Source: Treponema sp. (GTDB taxonomy: Bacteria; Spirochaetota; Spirochaetia; Treponematales; Breznakiellaceae). Taken from it: a stretch of 9,400 nt of DNA. The stretch is taken from positions 1-9,400 of the forward strand of contig JAISWN010000066.1 of the NCBI GenBank assembly GCA_031271075.1, written 5' to 3'. A program made the translations under genes and the position numbers. The notes beneath the pieces were generated by a model that worked only from the letters and a program-made list of their open reading frames with translations, did not search any database and was not told the DNA's origin. Positions 1-6,609 of this stretch are shown here, piece after piece. Every line of letters starts with the position of its first letter. Within the stretch, counting starts at the first letter, position 1.

Positions 1-13
1 TGATTGTAAGCGA

Positions 14-62
14 AGGGTTTAATACCCCGCCCATTGGGGCGTAATCTTGGGTATTAAACCCT
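14..62. repeat. Perfect 14-bp inverted repeat with nested hairpin
   Basis: Bases 14-27 (AGGGTTTAATACCC) are the exact reverse complement of 49-62. Between them a second hairpin forms, CGCCC (28-32) with GGGCG (37-41) around the loop ATTG, so the whole unit folds as a stem within a stem. A degenerate extra copy of the outer arm (GAGTCTAATACC) follows at 63-74. No T-run follows on either strand, so it is not a normal terminator. Its form is that of a dispersed palindromic intergenic repeat; the copy number elsewhere in the genome cannot be seen here. Confidence 0.75.
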
Positions 63-83
63 GAGTCTAATACCTTACCAAAA

Positions 84-115
84 CAACAACCCCGCTGCTT
101 GCGGCAGGGTTGTTG
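84..115. repeat. Second palindromic hairpin (terminator-like on minus strand)
   Basis: CAACAACCC (84-92) pairs perfectly with GGGTTGTTG (107-115). The inside pairs further after one mismatch (GC, then GC around CTTG), giving a long GC-cored stem-loop. On the minus strand the stem is followed by a short T-run (TTTT, complement of 80-83), so it could end a leftward transcript such as one from the nitroreductase gene, although that gene ends more than 200 bases away. It lies 21 bases from the first hairpin, and the two together look like one composite repeat block. Confidence 0.6.
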
Positions 116-210
116 ATCCTGCGACCGTCAAAAGTTTCGCTGTCCGGTAAAAAGTATTTTGAACCGCCGGCCCGGCAGGAATTCTCGGTTTCAACAAGGG
201 ACAGGGAAAA

Positions 211-297
211 TGAACCACAAGGCCGGATGGCTGGGACCCGGCTGACAAAATCGCCCGGGCAACCGGTTTAACCCTTAACGACATAGCCAGCCTCTAG
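211..297 (+). pseudogene. C-terminal tail remnant, Rpn/PD-(D/E)XK nuclease-transposase-like
   Basis: The plus-strand frame from the stop at 211-213 to the TAG at 295-297 reads ...DPADKIARATGLTLNDIASL-stop. A closing 'I-A-x-A-T-G-L-x-x-x-x-I-x-x-L' helix-turn-helix-like tail is typical of the C-terminus of Rpn-family (PD-(D/E)XK nuclease/transposase) proteins, which are abundant in treponemes. There is no start codon, no nuclease domain and a stop just upstream, so what remains is about 28 codons of a decayed copy. The match is from memory of the family tail; a short motif like this could be chance. Confidence 0.35.
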
Positions 298-332
298 CCC
301 CCCTATCCCTTATTGTTAAAAAATTCTGTGGG

Positions 333-887
333 TCAGTTAATATAGCGGATCTTCTTCAGATCGATGTCGTGGGGTTTTCCCGTATCGGCGGCGTAGCCTG
401 CCGCCACGGCCAGGCCGAATTCGTAGCCTTCGGGAAAACCCAGCTTGCCTTTCCAGTACGCGGCGGTCTCGGGGTCGTTGAAGATCACGTTGGGCAGGCC
501 CAGAATGATGTTTCCCAGCCCCAGGCTGGTGGCGGCAATGGCGATGTTCTCCGCGGCGATCCCCACGTCGGCGGCGGACTTGTTCTTAACGGCCAGGAAG
601 AAGGATACCGGGGCGTCGTAGAAAATCTTGTTGTTCCGGGATCTGACGCGATCCAGTATGGCGGTTTCGCCTTTTTTCTCAAAATAGGCGATTATCGCTT
701 TTTCCGCTTCCTGGATAAGGGCGCTGTTTCTTACCACAATAACATCCACCGGCTGGGAATTGGCGCCCGAGGGCGCGGCCAGGGCCGTTCGGGCCAGAAG
801 ATCCACGGTTTCATCATCCACTTTTTGGGCCGTGTAGGCCCGGACGGAACGGCGCGCGAAAATGGCGTCGATGGTCGAATTCGGCAT
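333..887 (-). CDS. Nitroreductase family protein (FMN-dependent, predicted)
   Basis: This 184-residue protein has the nitroreductase fold signature. The N-terminal FMN-phosphate motif is RRSVRAY (12-18), followed by the active-site loop PSGANSQP (39-46) and the late GLGNIILG segment (123-130) seen in small nitroreductases. Such enzymes form homodimers, bind FMN and reduce nitro groups, quinones or flavins with NAD(P)H; the natural substrate cannot be told from sequence. The length fits the short subgroup of about 170-190 residues. The frame is open upstream to 1025, but the ATG at 885-887 is chosen because AAGGAGA lies 5-12 bases before it and the homology begins there. It stands alone, 236 bases from the carboxypeptidase gene on the same strand, behind a gap that contains a palindrome and a possible weak promoter. 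The stop is TGA. Confidence 0.9.
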   Translation of the reverse strand: MPNSTIDAIFARRSVRAYTAQKVDDETVDLLARTALAAPSGANSQPVDVIVVRNSALIQEAEKAIIAYFEKKGETAILDRVRSRNNKIFYDAPVSFFLAVKNKSAADVGIAAENIAIAATSLGLGNIILGLPNVIFNDPETAAYWKGKLGFPEGYEFGLAVAAGYAADTGKPHDIDLKKIRYIN

Positions 888-962
888 AGCTGTCTCCTTG
901 AAGCTGATTTTGGGCGCCGCGCAAAAATCCCCCGTTTCATTCCGCAACGCCTGATTTCCCAA

Positions 963-992
963 AGTATATAGCGGAATACTAAGAATATACAA
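963..992 (-). promoter_or_regulatory. Possible weak promoter of the nitroreductase gene
   Basis: On the minus strand TTGTAT (complement of 987-992) and TATACT (complement of 963-968) are separated by 18 bases. The -10 matches consensus at five of six positions, the -35 only at three. Transcription would begin near 956 and give a leader of about 70 nucleotides. The placement is reasonable, but the -35 is poor. Confidence 0.3.
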
Positions 993-1034
993 GCGCAACG
1001 AGGCTGTCGAAAAAGTCCGTTTCAAGGTGTTAAG

Positions 1035-1050
1035 ACGCTATATATAGCGT
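1035..1050. promoter_or_regulatory. Perfect 16-bp palindrome upstream of nitroreductase gene
   Basis: ACGCTATATATAGCGT is its own reverse complement. The half element TATATAGCG recurs at 965-973, over the predicted -10 of the nitroreductase promoter. Perfect symmetry without a loop is more typical of a dimeric regulator's binding site than of an RNA hairpin. The regulator is unknown, and no regulator gene lies next to it. Confidence 0.4.
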
Positions 1051-1123
1051 ATTAATTGCCTATAATGCACCATTATCCTTACGCTGGTTTTGTTTTCGGT
1101 CCGGCAGGGCTTTTTTCTTTGAG

Positions 1124-2158
1124 TTACTGGTTTTCCCAGGCGTGGATAAATTGCAGGGCGTACTGCTGGATGCCGCCGAACCAGTTGTCAATGAACGCGG
1201 CCAGGTCTTTCCCCACATAGCGGTAATGCCAACTTTCCCAGCGGTAGCCGGTAGCTTCCTCATAGCCCTGGGGGTAAGAGAGGGACCAGCCGAAAGAACC
1301 CGCGTGTTCCGCCATCCACCGGCCCGCCCTTGTTTCCGCGAAGCTGTCGTCGATGGAGCCGAAGTCCAGGGCCAGGCCGGTCTGGTGCTGGCTGTAACCG
1401 GGCCGGGCCGATTCCCGATCCGCCAGGGCCCGGCCCATCTCCCGGACATTGCGGTTGTACACTTCCACCTGGTACCTATAGGAACGGTAGCTTGAGGAGG
1501 CGGTCAGGGTGATGCCTTCGGCCCTGGCCGCGGCGGCCATTTCTTCCAGAGCCTCCGCCGCCTGGCGCCGGAGCGCGAGCCCGGGTCTTCCCGCATGGTA
1601 AGAGCCGCCGCTAAGTTCCACCAGATCCCTGGGCTCGTAGCCATCCGGAAGGGGGTGGGTTTTATCCACCAGGCGCCGGAGAAAAGGGTCTCCCTCAAGG
1701 CAGTCCAAAAGATCCATAACGAAGGCGGGATCTTCCGCGGCGGCCTTCCCCAGCTTGTCCCTCAGTTCCCGGGGCAGTCCCGATAGGTCAAGTACCCTGC
1801 CCAAGAGGTTCCCCTCCCCCGTCGTCTCCGCCGGGGCGCTTAGCGGGGCTATGCCGCCGGCCTCCCCAAGCAAGACATCCGCCGGAACCGTGTCTCCGCC
1901 TGTCCCGCTTAACCGGGCGATAGCCTCCGCCAGATCCGGCATATCCCCGTCCCCAGGCTCCTCGTGAGCCCCGGGGGATCCGGTTTCCGGGCTTCCCGCA
2001 GGCTTGGAGGGCCCGGGGGCTTTCCCGCCGGCCAGTTCCACCAGAAAAGCGGGAGGCTCGGATTTGGTACAGGAGGAGAGGCAGAGGAGGCAGGACAGAA
2101 AAAAAACCTGTTTAAAAAGGGGCCAAGGCCCCCGGTTTGAATTTAAAAAAATGCCCAT
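1124..2158 (-). CDS. VanY-type D-alanyl-D-alanine carboxypeptidase, predicted lipoprotein
   Basis: This 344-residue protein belongs to the M15/LAS zinc peptidases that cleave the terminal D-Ala of peptidoglycan stem peptides. The zinc site is visible: His258 and Asp265 in SQHQTGLALD, and Glu308 (catalytic base) with His311 in the WESWHYRY motif. HPLPDGYEPRDLVEL (168-182) and SSYRSYRYQ (222-230) are further family landmarks. The N-terminus is a signal peptide ending in the lipobox LSSC, with Cys30 as the lipidation site. It is followed by a Pro/Gly/Glu-rich spacer of roughly 110 residues that probably holds the catalytic domain away from the membrane. The ATG at 2156-2158 is preferred over a TTG seven codons upstream, because TAAGG sits eight bases before the ATG and the TTG has no binding site. 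The gene starts 41 bases after cheB ends and may share its transcript. Physiological role (turnover or recycling) is inferred. Confidence 0.9.
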   Translation of the reverse strand: MGIFLNSNRGPWPLFKQVFFLSCLLCLSSCTKSEPPAFLVELAGGKAPGPSKPAGSPETGSPGAHEEPGDGDMPDLAEAIARLSGTGGDTVPADVLLGEAGGIAPLSAPAETTGEGNLLGRVLDLSGLPRELRDKLGKAAAEDPAFVMDLLDCLEGDPFLRRLVDKTHPLPDGYEPRDLVELSGGSYHAGRPGLALRRQAAEALEEMAAAARAEGITLTASSSYRSYRYQVEVYNRNVREMGRALADRESARPGYSQHQTGLALDFGSIDDSFAETRAGRWMAEHAGSFGWSLSYPQGYEEATGYRWESWHYRYVGKDLAAFIDNWFGGIQQYALQFIHAWENQ

Positions 2159-2199
2159 GAGGATCGCCTTAGAGGTCAATCAAACAGGTTCTTGCCGGC

Positions 2200-3354
2200 C
2201 TACCTGTCCGTTTTGGCTACATCGCAGATGCGGCGGGCCATCTTGCCCAGGGGCACCTGCTCCATTACGTGGCCCATCTCGTAGGCGACCCGGGGCATGC
2301 CGTAGACTACCGCGCTGGCTTCGTCCTGGCCCAGGGTCATGCCCCCTTCCTTGTAGATGGTTCCCAACTGCTGGGCGCCGTCCCGTCCCATGCCGGTCAT
2401 GATCACCCCCAGGGAGCGGTTTGTATAGGTCAGGGCTACCGAGGCGAAGAGTACGTCGGCGCTGGGCCGGTGGCCGCTTACCAGGGGATCGTCGGAAAGG
2501 TGGGCCATCACACCGATCCCCTTGCGGGCCACTTCCAGATGCTTGTTCCCCGGGGCGATGAAGATCCGGCCCGGCACAAGAGGCTCCCCTTCTTCCGCCT
2601 CCTTCACTTCCAGGGGGCAGATCCGGTCAAGGCTCTTGGCGAATTCGCCGGTAAAACCGGCGGGCATGTGCTGGACCACCACGATAGGGATCTTAAGATC
2701 CGCGTCCAGCCTGGAGAACACCTCCCGCAGAGCGTCGGGGCCTCCGGTGGATATACCGATGGCGACAATCTCGGTTTTGGCGGGTCTGCGTACCTGGACC
2801 GGCGGTTTGGCCGGCCCCGTGGAAGGCGCGGAGTTTAAACCCAGGATGGAAGATATGGAAACCGGCCCCTTGCTTATCGCCGCCCCGGCGGGATTAGGGG
2901 CTTTTACCCCCCCAGGGGCCGCGAGTTTCTTGCCGTGGGTTCTGCGGTACTGGCCGCCGTAACTCAGAAGCAGTTCTACCAGATGGTCTCTTACGGTGTG
3001 TATGTCCTCCGAAATGGAACCGGAAGGCTTCTGGATAAAGTCGCTGGCCCCCAGGGACAGGGCATCCATGGTAACGGCCGCGCCTTTGGCGGCGATGGAG
3101 GAAAGGATAATCACCGGGATCTCTATACCCAGCTTCTTCCGTTCCTTGAGGAATTCGATCCCGTTCATTTCCGGCATTTCCAAATCCAGGACAATAACGT
3201 CAGGATTCACCCGGGGGATCTTATCCAGGGCAAAACGGCCGTTCATGGCCTTATCGGCAATCACCAGGCCGGGAGCCGCCTCCACCATTTTACCTATCAG
3301 GTTACGCATCAAAGCGGAATCGTCAACAATCAAGACCGCTATTTCGTCAGCCAC
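2200..3354 (-). CDS. cheB: Chemotaxis protein-glutamate methylesterase/glutaminase CheB
   Basis: This 384-residue response regulator-enzyme removes methyl groups from, and deamidates, chemoreceptor glutamyl sites during adaptation. The receiver domain (about 5-125) has the acidic pair Asp11-Asp12, phosphoacceptor Asp57 (VLDLEMP) and Lys109 (IQKP). The methylesterase domain (about 193-380) has the triad Ser202 (GISTGGP), His229 (VVQHMP) and Asp325 (GMGRDGA). The two are joined by an Ala/Pro-rich linker of about 50 residues, longer than in E. coli CheB. Start: the frame is open for 20 codons upstream, but that would overlap cheR. GTG at 3352-3354 is preceded by AAGGAG at six bases and begins VADEIAVLIVDD, a normal CheB start. 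It lies ten bases downstream of cheR, so the pair is almost certainly one operon. All key residues are present. Confidence 0.96.
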   Translation of the reverse strand: MADEIAVLIVDDSALMRNLIGKMVEAAPGLVIADKAMNGRFALDKIPRVNPDVIVLDLEMPEMNGIEFLKERKKLGIEIPVIILSSIAAKGAAVTMDALSLGASDFIQKPSGSISEDIHTVRDHLVELLLSYGGQYRRTHGKKLAAPGGVKAPNPAGAAISKGPVSISSILGLNSAPSTGPAKPPVQVRRPAKTEIVAIGISTGGPDALREVFSRLDADLKIPIVVVQHMPAGFTGEFAKSLDRICPLEVKEAEEGEPLVPGRIFIAPGNKHLEVARKGIGVMAHLSDDPLVSGHRPSADVLFASVALTYTNRSLGVIMTGMGRDGAQQLGTIYKEGGMTLGQDEASAVVYGMPRVAYEMGHVMEQVPLGKMARRICDVAKTDR

Positions 3355-3364
3355 AGATAACTCC

Positions 3365-4186
3365 TTATACAAATTTCCGGTAAAAAGTTGCCCATTCGGT
3401 CTTGACGAACTCAAATTGTGTCTTCATGCCGAAAAGGGATTCGGAATGACCAATAAACAGGAAAGATTTACTTGCCATGGCGTCCCAAAAGCGGTTTATC
3501 ACTGCGGTTTGGGCAGTTTCATCGAAATAGATAATCACGTTCCGGCAGAAAACAAGGTCTAAATTCCGCTGCCCTGAATCGTTTTTCAGGTTATGGTAGT
3601 CAAAACGGATTTTTGACATCAGATTCGCGTGGATCTTATACCCCCCTTCCACCTTGTCGAAGTATTTTTTAAGGTAAGAGTCGGGAATTCCGACGATCCT
3701 GTTCTCCTGGTAGAAACCTTCCTTTGCGGTCATAAGGCATTTCAGGCTGATATCGCTGGCCAGAATCTCAAATTTCCAGGGCGAGGGCAGAATTTCGCTT
3801 AAAAGCATGGCGATGGTATACGGTTCCTCCCCCGTAGAACAGCCGGCGCTCCAGATTTTAATGGTGTTGTTACCCGTTTTTTGTTTGATCTTTATCAATT
3901 CGGGGATAACATAACGTTCCAAAGCGTCAAAATGGGCCTGGTTCCGGAAGAAACGGGTTAAATTGGTGGTAATAGTATCCAGAAAGTTTTTAAGTTCTTC
4001 TTTATCTGTGGAAATTTTAACAAAATAGGTCTTAACGGAATCAATCCCTATTCCCCGGAGCCGTTCTTTCAGCCGGCTTTCCAGAATAGAACGATTGGTC
4101 GGCGTAAAGGTAATGCCGCTTTCCTTGTAGATAAAAGCTTTGTACTGCTCAAAATCGGCATCGCTAAAAAACACTGCATCCGCCAT
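3365..4186 (-). CDS. cheR: Chemotaxis protein methyltransferase CheR
   Basis: CheR transfers methyl groups from S-adenosylmethionine to glutamates of chemoreceptors and opposes CheB. The 273-residue protein has the helical N-terminal domain (to about 75), the TNLTRFFR motif (74-81), the SAM-binding loop SAGCSTGEEPY (113-123), an acidic ASD strand end (143-145), FCRNVIIYFD (213-222) and the terminal GHSES (246-250). The frame is open to an ATG at 4261 (25 more residues), but the shorter ATG at 4184-4186 is chosen: the homology starts there, and the extra codons lie over a near-consensus promoter. It is the first gene of the leftward cheR-cheB run and diverges from pyrG. No Shine-Dalgarno sequence lies at a useful distance from the chosen start, in keeping with a leaderless message. 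The choice of start is the main uncertainty; the function is not. Confidence 0.93.
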   Translation of the reverse strand: MADAVFFSDADFEQYKAFIYKESGITFTPTNRSILESRLKERLRGIGIDSVKTYFVKISTDKEELKNFLDTITTNLTRFFRNQAHFDALERYVIPELIKIKQKTGNNTIKIWSAGCSTGEEPYTIAMLLSEILPSPWKFEILASDISLKCLMTAKEGFYQENRIVGIPDSYLKKYFDKVEGGYKIHANLMSKIRFDYHNLKNDSGQRNLDLVFCRNVIIYFDETAQTAVINRFWDAMASKSFLFIGHSESLFGMKTQFEFVKTEWATFYRKFV

Positions 4187-4192
4187 ATCTTG

Positions 4193-4221
4193 ATAATAGG
4201 TTGCTCTCCAATCTCTGTCAA
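4193..4221 (-). promoter_or_regulatory. Near-consensus sigma-70 promoter of cheR, predicted leaderless
   Basis: On the minus strand the -35 is TTGACA (complement of 4216-4221, perfect) and the -10 is TATTAT (complement of 4193-4198, five of six), with a 17-base spacer. Only six bases (CAAGAT) lie between the -10 and the cheR ATG, so transcription should start at or within a base or two of the start codon. The promoter lies inside the longer alternative reading frame and argues against it. Confidence 0.75.
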
Positions 4222-4260
4222 TGCGTGCGGCGGGGAGGGACGGGGGGATAATCACGGACA

Positions 4261-4289
4261 TTGACGTAATACCTGTGGCCGCGGATAAT
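4261..4289 (+). promoter_or_regulatory. Sigma-70 promoter of pyrG, predicted leaderless
   Basis: The -35 TTGACG (4261-4266) and -10 GATAAT (4284-4289) are separated by 17 bases, each one mismatch from consensus. Eight bases separate the -10 from the pyrG ATG at 4298, so the transcript would begin about at the start codon. It is divergent from the cheR promoter, with 39 bases between the two -35 elements. Confidence 0.7.
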
Positions 4290-4297
4290 ACTGTTAC

Positions 4298-5914
4298 ATG
4301 AACAAGTTTATTTTTGTCTCAGGGGGCGTATGCTCCAGTTTGGGGAAAGGTGTAGCCGCATCCTCTTTGGGGGCCTTGCTTGAGGCCCGGGGCCTTAATG
4401 TCCGTATGGTAAAATGCGATCCTTACATCAATGTGGACGCGGGAACCATGAGTCCCTACCAGCACGGGGAAGTCTACGTTACGGACGACGGGGCCGAGAC
4501 GGACCTGGACTTGGGAAACTACGCGCGGTTTACCCGCAGTCCCCTGTCCCGGGCAAATTCGGTTACCACCGGCCAGGTTTACGACGCGGTTATCCGCAAG
4601 GAGCGGGAAGGCCGGTTTCTGGGCCGTTGCGTTCAAGTTATTCCCCATATAACCGATGAGATTAAAAGCCGGATTCTGGCGGTGGCTCGGGAAGACGCCG
4701 ATACAGATGTGGTAATTGTGGAGATCGGCGGCACCGTGGGGGATATTGAGTCCATCCCCTTCCTGGAAGCCGCCCGGCAGCTTATCCACGAACTGGGCAA
4801 GGGTAACGCCATCTCGGTACATCTTACCCTTATTCCCGAAGTGGCGGGAGGAGAATTGAAAACCAAGCCTACGCAGCACTCGGTCAAGGCGATGCAGGAA
4901 ATGGGAATACAGCCGGATATGCTGATTTGCCGCGCCCCGGTGATGCTGGACGAGGCGACCAGGCGGAAGATCGCCCTTTTTACCAATGTGGAAGCCGGGG
5001 CGGTTTTTACCTCCTACAACGTGGATACCACGATTTACGAGATTCCCCTTATTTTCCATGATCAGAAACTGGATCAGGTTGTTTTAAAGAAGATGGGGGT
5101 AGAGAGCCGCCACGCCGACCTGGAACCCTGGCGGGCGATGATGGAGAAGTTCCGGGCCCGGCAGGGTAAAACGCGGATCGGCATTGTGGGCAAGTACATG
5201 GAACTCCACGACGCCTACAAATCGGTTTACGAGGCCCTGTTCCATGCGGGGCTGGAGTGCGGGGTAGAGGTGGAACTGATCAAGATCGACTCTTCCCGGC
5301 TTGAGGAAAAAGGGGATCCTGAAAAAATCCTGGGCGCGGTTCACGGCATCCTGGTACCCGGCGGTTTCGGCCAGCGGGGGATTAACGGCATGGTCAAGGC
5401 TTCGGCCTGGGCGCGGGACAACAAGATCCCCTATTTCGGCATCTGCCTGGGTATGCAGGTCATGATGATCGACTGGGGCCGGAACATGCTGGGCTGGGAG
5501 GACGCGGATTCGGGGGAATTCAACCCCGATACCAAGCACCCTGTGGTGAGCCTCCTGGAAGACCAGGTGGATATAAAGAACTACGGCGGTACCATGCGGC
5601 TGGGCCAGTGGGAAGCCCGGGCGGAAGAGGACAGCCTGATCCTGGCGGCTTACGGGGAAAGGTTTATCTGGGAACGCCACCGGCACCGCTACGAATTCTC
5701 CAACCGGTACCGTCAGGAAATGGCCGGTTCGGGCCTGCGGATAGGCGCCCTTACCCCGGACGGCAGCCTGGTGGAATGTGTGGAATGGCCGGATCACCCC
5801 TGGGGCCTGGGGGTTCAGTTCCACCCCGAATTTAAGTCCAGGCCCACAGCCGCGAGCCCCCTTTTCCGGGATTTTATCGCCGCTGCCAAAAACACCATGC
5901 AGGGGAACCCTTAG
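4298..5914 (+). CDS. pyrG: CTP synthase (glutamine-hydrolysing)
   Basis: PyrG makes CTP from UTP, ATP and glutamine, the last step of pyrimidine nucleotide synthesis in the cytoplasm. The 538-residue protein is full length. The synthetase domain (1 to about 268) has the P-loop SSLGKG (13-18), the UTP/Mg site HGEVYVTDDGAETDLDLG (56-73), EIGGTVGDIES (142-152) and KTKPTQHSVK (188-197). The class I glutaminase domain (about 292-532) has the oxyanion loop PGGFGQRG (354-361), nucleophile Cys383 in GICLGMQ, and His509 with Glu511 in VQFHPEF. MNKFIFVSGG is the standard family start, so the ATG at 4298 is secure. There is no Shine-Dalgarno sequence before it, and a promoter ends eight bases upstream, which suggests a leaderless mRNA. 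The lpt genes follow after 50 bases on the same strand and may be co-transcribed. Confidence 0.97.
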   Translation: MNKFIFVSGGVCSSLGKGVAASSLGALLEARGLNVRMVKCDPYINVDAGTMSPYQHGEVYVTDDGAETDLDLGNYARFTRSPLSRANSVTTGQVYDAVIRKEREGRFLGRCVQVIPHITDEIKSRILAVAREDADTDVVIVEIGGTVGDIESIPFLEAARQLIHELGKGNAISVHLTLIPEVAGGELKTKPTQHSVKAMQEMGIQPDMLICRAPVMLDEATRRKIALFTNVEAGAVFTSYNVDTTIYEIPLIFHDQKLDQVVLKKMGVESRHADLEPWRAMMEKFRARQGKTRIGIVGKYMELHDAYKSVYEALFHAGLECGVEVELIKIDSSRLEEKGDPEKILGAVHGILVPGGFGQRGINGMVKASAWARDNKIPYFGICLGMQVMMIDWGRNMLGWEDADSGEFNPDTKHPVVSLLEDQVDIKNYGGTMRLGQWEARAEEDSLILAAYGERFIWERHRHRYEFSNRYRQEMAGSGLRIGALTPDGSLVECVEWPDHPWGLGVQFHPEFKSRPTAASPLFRDFIAAAKNTMQGNP

Positions 5915-5930
5915 GGCGCCGCGGGGTTCC
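5904..5930 (+). terminator. Weak terminator-like hairpin at the end of pyrG
   Basis: GGAACCC (5904-5910) pairs with GGGTTCC (5924-5930) across a 13-base loop that contains the pyrG stop codon, and TTTAT follows. The stem is short, the loop long and the T-run only three bases. It could at most reduce read-through into lptC. Confidence 0.3.
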
Positions 5931-5964
5931 TTTATGGCTGGAGAGGGCAGGGAAGGAGTTTTAT

Positions 5965-6609
5965 GTGAGTACCAGGAGATTCAGTCACGAAGTACCCCCC
6001 TGTTTGTTCCTCAGCGCTTCCTTCCTGGCGTTCACCCTCTTGCCGCTGGCGGGCTGCTCTTTCGATTACGGATCTTCCCTGTCCGGAGGGGAAGAAATGC
6101 CGGACATTATTATGAACGACGTGGAGTACGTGCGGGTCCGGGATGGAGACCCCCAGGTTCGTTTTAAGGCGGAACTGGCGGAACGTTACGAGGAAAGCCG
6201 GATCATGGAACTGAAGAATTTTTCTTTTGAGCAGTTTGAACGTCACGGCATGGAGATAAACGCGGCGGGCAGCGCGGAAACAGCCCATGTGGAACTTGAT
6301 TCGGGGAACATCGATCTTGCCGGGGATGTTACCATGGAGGTGGAATCCGAAGATATTGTTATTGAAACCGGCAAACTTGCCTGGAAAGACAAAGAGCGGG
6401 ATCTTTCCGGGGAGGGTTCAGACGAGGTAAAGATAAGGAGGACCAACGGGACATCTTTCTCCGGCTGGGGTTTCAACGCCAATACCCGCAGCCGCGCCTG
6501 GGGTTTTTCCGGCGGCATCAAGGGAACCTACATCCACGATGATGAGGATGAAGAAGGTGAGGAGACGGCGGACCCGGAGGAGCCCGGCGCGGAAAGGGGC
6601 GGACCATGA
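5965..6609 (+). CDS. lptC: LptC-like lipopolysaccharide/outer-lipid export lipoprotein
   Basis: This 214-residue protein is predicted to be the periplasmic LptC component that passes lipid from the inner-membrane transporter to LptA. The motif-like start of the mature part (MPDIIMNDVEYVRVRDGDP, about 45-63), the 'AELAERYEESRIMELKNFSF' region and the following alternating beta pattern match the LptC fold. Its position just before lptA and lptB supports the call. Unlike E. coli LptC, which is held by a transmembrane helix, this one has a lipobox, LAGC, with Cys31 as the lipid site. The C-terminal 25 residues are strongly acidic (HDDEDEEGEE) and probably unstructured. GTG at 5965 is chosen because AAGGAG lies six bases before it and the signal peptide starts there. 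The stop overlaps the lptA start (ATGA). Confidence 0.8.
   Translation: MSTRRFSHEVPPCLFLSASFLAFTLLPLAGCSFDYGSSLSGGEEMPDIIMNDVEYVRVRDGDPQVRFKAELAERYEESRIMELKNFSFEQFERHGMEINAAGSAETAHVELDSGNIDLAGDVTMEVESEDIVIETGKLAWKDKERDLSGEGSDEVKIRRTNGTSFSGWGFNANTRSRAWGFSGGIKGTYIHDDEDEEGEETADPEEPGAERGGP

Larger units (their letters stand above)
1..332. other. Gene-free region with hairpins and gene debris
   Basis: No complete gene with a plausible start and ribosome binding site is visible. The stretch holds the two hairpin repeats (14-62 and 84-115) and the Rpn-like tail (211-297). A 69-codon minus-strand frame (75-284) crosses the second hairpin, has no similarity I recognise and is judged spurious. A run of six T on the minus strand, just past the nitroreductase stop (complement of 318-323), is not preceded by a hairpin. 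Confidence 0.5.
888..1123. other. Intergenic region between nitroreductase and carboxypeptidase genes
   Basis: The region is clearly more AT-rich than its neighbours. It contains the nitroreductase ribosome binding site (892-899), a possible weak promoter, the 16-bp palindrome and, at 1000-1020, the string GAGGCTGTCGAAAAAGTC. That string resembles the outer end of some insertion-sequence inverted repeats, although no partner end or transposase is present. No terminator for the carboxypeptidase gene is evident. Confidence 0.5.

Noticed and set aside
75..284. Minus-strand 69-codon frame at the left edge
   Set aside because: It runs through the palindromic hairpin, has no good ribosome binding site or homology, and overlaps the Rpn-like tail on the other strand.
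369..971. Long plus-strand open frame (200 codons) opposite the nitroreductase gene
   Set aside because: It is antisense to a clear enzyme with conserved motifs and a ribosome binding site. Its translation is rich in Gly/Arg/His with no recognisable domain, as expected for a complementary-strand shadow in GC-rich DNA.
2184..2207. Hairpin ACAGGT...ACCTGT at the cheB stop codon as a terminator
   Set aside because: The stem is only six pairs with a 12-base loop, and no real T-run follows on the minus strand, so read-through into the carboxypeptidase gene is more likely.
5084..5824. Minus-strand open frame of 246 codons within pyrG, with a similar one at 4319-5059
   Set aside because: Both lie opposite intact CTP synthase domains and show no family motif; long antisense frames are expected at this GC content.
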